DNA of 64,000 nucleotides from Pseudonectria foliicola (lineage: Eukaryota > Ascomycota > Sordariomycetes > Hypocreales > Nectriaceae), in the NCBI GenBank assembly GCA_003693505.1, contig QUZD01000022.1:62001-126000 (forward strand), written 5' to 3'. The position numbers and the translations under genes were made by a program. A model generated the notes under the pieces. The model was not told the origin of the DNA and made no database searches. It worked only from the letters and a program-made list of their open reading frames with translations. This document shows positions 58,028-64,000 of this stretch, in pieces (position 1 is the stretch's first letter; each line of letters starts with the position of its first letter).

Positions 58028-58849
58028 TCATCATAGAGCATTTTTTTGATCCGTGTTTACCACTTCGTCATCCTGTGACTTTGCTAAGGGGTGTACTGTC
58101 TTGCAGTACGTATCAAATCAACTCAAGTCGAAAGTTGATGCCTCAACTAGCACAACTTCACAAGCTACCACACATCCGAATTGCATAAGACGACCTGCGT
58201 GGTTCCATACCTTTCTGGACATGAATTCGACCTGCGCCCCCAGTTGTGCATGGCCGTTGTATTCATGTCATCTGTAGCTAGCCTCCAGCCATAGTTAATC
58301 AGGGATCAGCGCCGACATGTCAATAAGGCGGTTTGGACCGACAACTCTTGACCAAAAAGGATGGACCAGAAACTCAGGCCCAACTGCGCTGGCCTCGGTT
58401 CCATGCAGCCGGGCCCAGGCTCAATCCTCTGCGTCTGTTTCCAGGCCTGGGAAGGGCTGATTTGGTCAATAATTCCCCACGGTCTGCAGGCTAGAGGTCC
58501 AGAACACGCTAGCACCCAGCTGAGTCGAGCACATAGTACACAGGTATCCCAGCACATAACCCAGCCCTCAGGCAATTTATCCAGCTGAAGTCATAAACTA
58601 TCGATTCTCCCATCACGGGGGCGCCGTGTACAGCGGGTTCATTTTGCGGTGATGGATGTCAACAATTATCACTGGCCCAAGACAAGGCGGTGACCTCGTG
58701 TCAATATCGAGAGCCCGCCATGCATAAAAGCCTGTCGAAGCCCTCGCGTTCCTGTGTTGGTGTAGTAGCCGATCCAAACCACGGAGAACAACAGTTCGGC
58801 CTTGGTCTCTTTGCTGGGAACCCTTCTTCTTCACTCCAAAACTTGCATC
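58028..58849. other. Intergenic, upstream of the secreted Thr-rich protein gene
   Basis: Promoter side of the secreted-protein gene. Short overlapping frames on both strands at 58306-58588 have no domain. No repeat recognised. Confidence 0.4.
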
Positions 58850-59808
58850 ATGTTCTTCTCCAAAACCGTTGTCGCTGCCATCCTGGCCTCGCTGCAGGCG
58901 AGTGCCGTTGATGCCCAGCTCGCCGCCGGTTGCAACGCTGTAGGTCGCGAGATCCATCTTGTCTGTAGACTTGAGCACACTAACATACTTGCAGAACAAT
59001 TTGTTACCGTGACGCCGTCGGAACGGCCAAGGGACTGTACGCTGATCGTATCTCGGCGTGCTCATCGGCGCAGCTGTGCACGGTGACGCCGGCGGCGTCG
59101 ACGGAGATTGTCACCGTCACCACGACCCAAACGGTCCGTGTCCCGGGTCGTCGAGGACTGGAGCAGCGGGACGGAGAAGAGTACAATCCGACGCCGGTGA
59201 CGGTCTGCCCGACGGCAACGCCGTCCTTTGTGACTGCGTGCGCTGGCGGAGGCGTTTCGACGCGTTACCAGAGTGCTTGCTCTTGCGCGGGCATCACTCG
59301 CTCGTACGTGACCACGACGGCTCTGACGACCACCTCAACTGTCTATGCGACTGTGACCCAGGGGGCGCCGGTGGCCACGCAGACTCTGGACCTGAGACTG
59401 CAGGGTGAATCCGACGAGTTGGGCGCTTCAATCCTCAACGCCTTGAGTGTCGAGAGCGGAGTCGCTGTCATTGTCGAGGCCCCCCATAGCGTCCCCTTCT
59501 ACCTGACCTCGGGCGGCCTCCTCACTGTGGCCGGTTGGACCATCGCTCAGAAGACTAGCGGCGCCGACACTCGGCTGTACCTGGTTGAGTCGATTAGGAT
59601 CCAGTCCGGCGCCTACGCCCAGATCAACTGCCGCGTCGAAGGACCCGCGGATGCCATGAAGCTGGCCTGCGCTGGCGTGGACCCTGCCAGCACTCACCTG
59701 CAGCGGTGCCAGCCTGACCAGGAATTCCGCATGCTCCATTATGCCCTGAGTAGGGATATTCCTGATGGATGCAGCGAGGTGACAATGGCAGCCTACCTTC
59801 ACAAGTAA
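58850..59808 (+). CDS. Secreted Thr-rich protein; reading frame off by one base at its intron
   Basis: Exon 1, 58850-58939, encodes a clear signal peptide (MFFSKTVVAAILASLQASAVDAQ) and ends ...LAAGCNA. The intron 58940-58994 has a GTAGGT donor, a CACTAAC branch site and a TTGCAG acceptor. Exon 2 reads sensibly from 58996 (TICYRDAVGTAKGLYADRI, then CSSAQLCTVTPA), a Thr/Val-rich stretch (EIVTVTTTQTV), a Cys-containing middle (YQSACSCAGI) and a mixed C-terminal domain ending YLHK at 59808. One extra base, 58995, keeps the two exons out of phase. An alternative acceptor at 59031 restores the frame but deletes twelve protein-like codons. The layout resembles fungal secreted proteins with a Thr-rich linker; no enzyme motif is visible. 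It may be intact with odd splicing, carry a sequence error, or be a young pseudogene. Confidence 0.6.
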
Positions 59809-60448
59809 ATGCTTAAGTTGAGGTTGGGGTAATTCTAAGCGATGGAGAAATGGGACGTCAACTAATTGATGCCTTGAGACTGTCTCATGATTGGCCTCGC
59901 ACTTGTATCAGTTTCTGTACAATGGTTAGATAGACCCTATTCAAGATTTGTTGCAAGATCAAATCGTATCTGTGACACTGGGATAATTGCCATGAGTGAC
60001 TGGTACCGACTACCCGAGCATTGGCCAGTACGGCGTTGCAAAGGCCGCAGCGGCACAGATAGCTCTCACTTGATGAGCAGAAAGGAATCTGTTGGCGTTC
60101 TGTTGGGTGATGATCTACCCGATGCCATTTCTGATACAAGAAACACAAGATTATGTGGTATTAGAGTCAATGTCAGTGATGGTAGCCGTTTCATCGTGAA
60201 GCGTTCTGGTCCTTGTCGGGTTAGTCAGCAGCCAGAAAATAAAGTGGAACCTGATTTAGCATGGCGGTCGCAAACACGCCGAGAAGCTGCTGAAGAAGCC
60301 GTGTTCAGACATCTACAACTCACCAGGCTCCTCTACTCGTCGCCTGTTCGTTCGAATAACCCGAAATCTACATGTTTCTGGTCATTTTCTATACCATTAC
60401 TACTCTGCCACAACCAGATCAGACAAATTGCAACCGGCAACCGGCAAC
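59809..60448. other. Intergenic, promoter region of the WBP11-type gene
   Basis: Between two genes on the plus strand. A plus frame, 59887-60492, runs through the region and into the next gene in a different frame, without family features. No repeat recognised. Confidence 0.4.
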
Positions 60449-61301
60449 ATGCCGAAGGAGCGAAACTACAATCCTGTTCAGGCCCAGCGTAAAGCCGACA
60501 AGGCCAAGGCAATCAAGAAGAGTATGCTGCGCCACTCGGAGATTGTACACTGGAGACCATCACTAACAGGCGGTTCAAGATAAGGCGGAGCAGCAAGGCC
60601 GTCGCAATGAGAAGTTTGCGCGCAAGAACCCCGAGCGGCTGCAGAAGCAGATCGACGACCTCAAGGCGATAACGACGAATGGCGGCAAGCTCACCAAGCA
60701 CGAGGAACAAACACTGGATGGGCTAGAAAAGGAGCTGCGGATGGTGAAGAAGGCGAGGGAGACGTTGGGGGATCAGGCGCCGTCGTTTGGCCGGGGCTGG
60801 AACAGAGATCGCGAATCAGGCCCAGGGGTGCTGGGCAAGCGGAGGCGGGGGTCCGACGCCTCGAGCGGCGAGGAAGACGTGCCAGAGGACGTCAAGAGCA
60901 TACCGATGCCGCGGGACACGCCGCCGCCGATCCCCAAGGAAGTGCTGGACGAGTGGTACGCGAAGCGGAGGGCGAAGCGCGACGCCGAGAACGCGGCGCG
61001 GCAGCAAGGGGACAGCAAGGAGGGCGATTCAGCAAGCAAGGCAGCGCCAGTGGTGGAGTCACGGACCGTGTACGAGGCGAAGCCGGTGGTGCGCAACCTC
61101 AGGCAAGAGGCCGTGTCGGCCTTTGTGCCCACGGCTGTGAGGATGAAGATGGACAAGGGCCAGGGCCAGGGCGGGCTGCTGGAGCCCGAGGAGGCAGACC
61201 GGCTGGAGAAGGAAGGGTACATGAAGAAGACGAGCGAGCGGGAAGAGGCGCCGTCGCGGCAGGTCACCATGGAAGAGGTTGACGACGAGGAGGATGGATG
61301 A
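60449..61301 (+). CDS. WBP11-type splicing-associated protein
   Basis: Two exons, 60449-60521 and 60580-61301, 264 residues. The N-terminal Wbp11 domain is unmistakable: MPKERNYNPVQAQRKADKAK, then NKAEQQGRRNEKFARKNPERL, with the 58-nt intron falling between the two. It continues with a Lys/Glu-rich helix (QTLDGLEKELRMVKKARETL). A proline motif, PMPRDTPPPIPKEVLDEWY, follows at about residues 140-160 and could bind WW domains. The second half contains VVRNLRQEAVSAFVPTAVRMK, a conserved C-terminal block of the fungal members, and ends acidic. Mammalian WBP11 acts in pre-mRNA splicing with PQBP1; the fungal role is inferred. The start ATG matches the family N-terminus exactly. Confidence 0.92.
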
Positions 61302-62096
61302 GATACCACTAGGTTAGTGCTGAACGACAGCGTACCTACAGTACTGTACACGGAAGCCATTGACTCATCTGATGCCGGATAGACTTTGGCAGACACCTGC
61401 GAGGCCATTGAGTCGAGTGGGCAATGTGACTCAATTGGAGGCGTTGCAGCGGTAGTTGGTATCGGGAGCAGTAATCAACCCCGGATTGACCCCGGATTGG
61501 AGCTGGGTCCGAGTCGGTGACTGTACTCCGTCAGTGTCTCTGTGATCCAACTTACTAACTTAGAGTATGTACCTTTGCGGATACTTTACTGCACTTTGGA
61601 CGCAACGCACTGACCACGCGGGGGAGCAAGGCCGTTCAAGACGTCACCCTAGGATGAGGCGCCTCGTCTTGGCTCGCCTGGCTCGTCAACCAGGGCTCGA
61701 TGCTACCCAGAACGAGTTGGCCCATTGGCTATACCCGCTAATATCCGTCCGGCGGTGGAGCGGGAGCAGCAAATGAAGAGTTTTCATTACCGCGCCCTGC
61801 AACATGCAGCTCGCGCTTTACTGTACGGTACAGTACTGTACTGTACAGGCGCGGGCCCGACAGATGGCTTCCGAAAGCGGGCCCCCTCCTTGGCCGCCAT
61901 CCATCCATCTACTTAAGGTTGGTGGAGGTCCGTTGGAAGGGGGGGAGCAGGGGAGCTTAATTCCTGGCTTTAAATTGCGATATGGACAAGTTGCTGTAAA
62001 ACCCAAACAGCAGCCAGACAGACGTATCCGATAGGCAGACAGGAAGCCAAAAAGGAAAGGAAAGGAAAGGACGACGAGAGAATCGCGTTGGCGGCC
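61302..62096. other. Intergenic, promoter region of the MFS transporter
   Basis: Contains a palindrome-rich run (GTACGGTACAGTACTGTAC and repeats of it) at about 61825-61850 and an AAAGG repeat close to the start codon. No gene recognised. Confidence 0.45.
62051..62071. repeat. Pentanucleotide repeat (AAAGG)4 in the transporter leader
   Basis: Four tandem AAAGG units ending about 27 bases before the start codon of the transporter gene. Confidence 0.9.
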
Positions 62097-63553
62097 ATGG
62101 ACTGCAACCAAGTCACATCTCGGGCGCTCCGTGACGATGCCAACGACTCCGTCATCCGGATCGCCTCCGGCCCGGCCCGCGATGCCGGCTCCGGCGCCGA
62201 CCTCGAGAAGCGGGCGACGGCCGTGTCGACGGCCTCGTACGAGGAGACGTACCCAGAGGGCGGGCGGCAGGCCTGGCTCGTCGTCGTCGGCTCCTGGTTC
62301 GCCCTCCTCTCGTCGCTCGGCCTCATGAACACGATTGGCACCTTCCAGGCCTACGTGCTGAGCCACCAGCTGAGCAACCACAGCGAGGGCACCGTCGGCT
62401 GGGTCTTCTCCATCTACACGTTCCTCGCCTTCTTCTGCGGCGTCTACATTGGGCCCATCTTTGACAAGTACGGCCCGCGGTGGCTCGTCCTGACCGGCGC
62501 CGTCTTTACTGTGGGCGGTGTCTTGTTTATGAGTTTCTGCACAAGTGAGTTCCCTTCTATACACTGTGATCCCCCTTTCCCCCCCCCCCCCTTTGCAACC
62601 TCACTCCGCTCCACCCATGGACCTTCTGACAGACGCATCCAGAGCTGTGGCAGTTTGTCATCTCCTATGGACTCCTCTGCGGCTTCGGCTCCTCTCTGCT
62701 CTTCACGCCGTCCATCGCCGCCATCGGCCACTACTTCAAGGCCCGCCGCGGCCTCGCCACCGGCATCGCCTCGACGGCCGGCGGGCTCGGCGGCATCATC
62801 TACCCGCTGATGCTCTCCAAGCTCTTCGAGTCCATCGGCTACGGCTGGGCCACGCGCGTCCTCGCCCTCATCTGCCTCGTCTGCAGCTCCGTCGGCGTCC
62901 TCCTCATCCGCTCCCGCCTGCCCCCCGCCCAAAACGCCAGCGCCCACCCGAACCCGCGCATCTTCCGCAACTGGGCCTTTTCCTTCACCACGGCCGGCAT
63001 CTTCCTGCTCGAGTTCTCCCTCTTCATCCCCGTCGGCTACATCTCCACCTACGCCCTGCACCAGGGCTTCAGCCGCAACTTTTCCTACAACCTCGTGCCC
63101 ATCATGAACGCTGGCTCCGTCATGGGCCGTGTCCTGCCGGGCTACTACGCCGATGTCATTGGGCCCTTCAACGTCAGCATCCTCTCCGTGGTTCTCTCTT
63201 TCGTCGTGTGCCTGTGCGTGTGGCTGCCTCTGGGCAAAACGGCTGCCGGCATCATCGTCTTTGCCGTCATTTTCGGCTTCGCCAGCGGCACCGGCATCGC
63301 CATCACCCCCGTCTGCATTGGCCGACTGTGCAAGACGCAGGAGTACGGTCGATACTATGCCACGTCGTACACGGTTGTCTCGTTTGCCTGTCTCATTGGC
63401 ATCCCCATCGGCGGCAACATTGTCCGGGCCAACGGGGGCGAGTACTGGGGCCTCATCGTTACCACTGGCACCGTCTACGTGGGCTCCTTCATTGCATTGG
63501 TCGGGGCTAAGCTGTCGCTTGTTGGATGGAAGGGCTTATGGAAGGCTCTGTAA
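62097..63553 (+). CDS. Monocarboxylate-type MFS transporter (MCT/SLC16-like)
   Basis: Two exons, 62097-62544 and 62643-63553, 452 residues. The first 55 residues are a soluble N-terminus, then PEGGRQAWLVVVGSWFALL opens helix 1, as in fungal MCT-like carriers. Further landmarks are NTIGTFQAYVL, GWVFSIYTFLAFFCGVYIGP, the loop motif FDKYGPRWLVL (motif A-like), and after the splice GFGSSLLFTPSIAAIGHYFKARRGLATG, a signature of this subfamily. A central cytoplasmic loop (RLPPAQNASAHPNPRIF) separates the two halves. The C-terminal half includes GRVLPGYYADVIGPFN. About 12 membrane segments fit the length. Family members move monocarboxylates, riboflavin or related small acids across the plasma membrane; the substrate cannot be told from sequence. 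The 98-nt intron has a poly-C tract and joins in phase (ACA A|AG CTG). Confidence 0.92.
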
Positions 63554-63884
63554 TTGGGCACAGAGCTTTCGTGGTGAGTGAAGAATGATCCACATACGAA
63601 CTCCCACGGGGCGCCATTATATGATGAAATGACGACAGTGGTTACGAACAAGATGTGCCAAAAGAACATAGTCACCTCGTGGATAACAGGGCGAAACGTA
63701 TTTACAAACGAGCACTCGACGGAGTTTGGGCAGTCAAAATATCCCGGCTAGGCCATTCCGTCTCTCTGGCCTTGCCGAGAATTGTATTTGCTGTACATAG
63801 ATTGAGAATTGAGACAGGCAAAGAATAGCAACTTGATAATATCTATTGAATACTCAACATGGCCTTTGGCATCATGTGCACCAC
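63554..63884. other. Convergent intergenic region at the right end
   Basis: 3' flanks of the transporter and the following minus-strand gene. No feature recognised. Confidence 0.4.
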
Positions 63885-64000
63885 TCAGCACCCCTTTGTC
63901 ATCCGCTTCGCCGCCGTCTTGATATGCTGCTCGTGCAGCTCCTCAATGGCCGGGATGATGAGACCCTCAATCTCAACCTCGGGATCCTCCGAGGGCAGCT
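63885..64000 (-). CDS. 3' end of an unidentified gene (partial)
   Basis: The last 38 codons of a minus-strand gene that continues past the right edge. The reading is LPSEDPEVEIEGLIIPAIEE, then LHEQHIKTAAKRMTKGC, with TGA at 63885-63887. It is acidic and amphipathic and looks helical. The piece is too short to name. Confidence 0.55.
   Translation of the reverse strand, partial: LPSEDPEVEIEGLIIPAIEELHEQHIKTAAKRMTKGC

Noticed and set aside
59887..60492. 201-codon plus frame upstream of and overlapping the WBP11-type gene
   Set aside because: No domain or signal peptide. It overlaps the start of a well-supported gene in another frame and is probably chance.

Overview
This is nuclear DNA of a filamentous ascomycete, probably a Sordariomycete and possibly of the order Hypocreales. 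Genes are spaced one every few kilobases on both strands. They carry short introns of about 48-134 nt with GTRNGT donors, CTNAC-like branch sites and CAG/TAG acceptors. The content includes an AreA/NIT2 GATA factor, a SidB/DBF-2 septation kinase, a LAMMER kinase and an F-BAR RhoGAP. The order-level placement rests on general resemblance and is not proven here. I saw no prokaryotic features, rRNA, CRISPR array or recognisable intact transposon.

Left block (1-13.2 kb), conserved cellular genes: an EEIG1/EHBP1-type NT-C2 protein (-), the RNase P/MRP subunit POP1 (+), a GFA/CENP-V-fold zinc protein (+), an EAF-type elongation factor (-) and a LAMMER dual-specificity kinase (+). Next comes a gene-poor stretch (13.2-20.5 kb) with simple repeats and one possible gene relic near 13.9 kb.

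Central block (20.5-46 kb), regulatory and signalling genes: a RING-IBR-RING protein whose RING2 lacks the catalytic cysteine, an Rgd1-like F-BAR/RhoGAP, Mediator MED12, a secreted CREG-like protein, the SidB/Dbf2 kinase and AreA. RGD1/MED12 and SIDB/AREA are two convergent pairs. Intergenic DNA here is rich in pentanucleotide and hexanucleotide tandem repeats.

Right block (46-60 kb), accessory in character: long non-coding stretches with lineage-specific or damaged genes. These are an orphan ORF, a frame-shifted nucleotidyltransferase-like gene, a possible small cysteine-containing orphan, an orphan single-pass membrane protein and a secreted Thr-rich protein with a one-base reading-frame mismatch at its only intron. 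From 60.4 kb core genes resume: a WBP11-type splicing protein, a monocarboxylate-type MFS transporter and the 3' end of an unidentified gene.

There is no biosynthetic cluster and no operon-like set; most genes act in separate processes (RNA processing, transcription, mitotic exit and septation, Rho signalling, nitrogen regulation, transport). Exon limits were assigned by hand from splice signals and frame continuity. Every multi-exon model given adds up to a whole number of codons, except where a break is stated.
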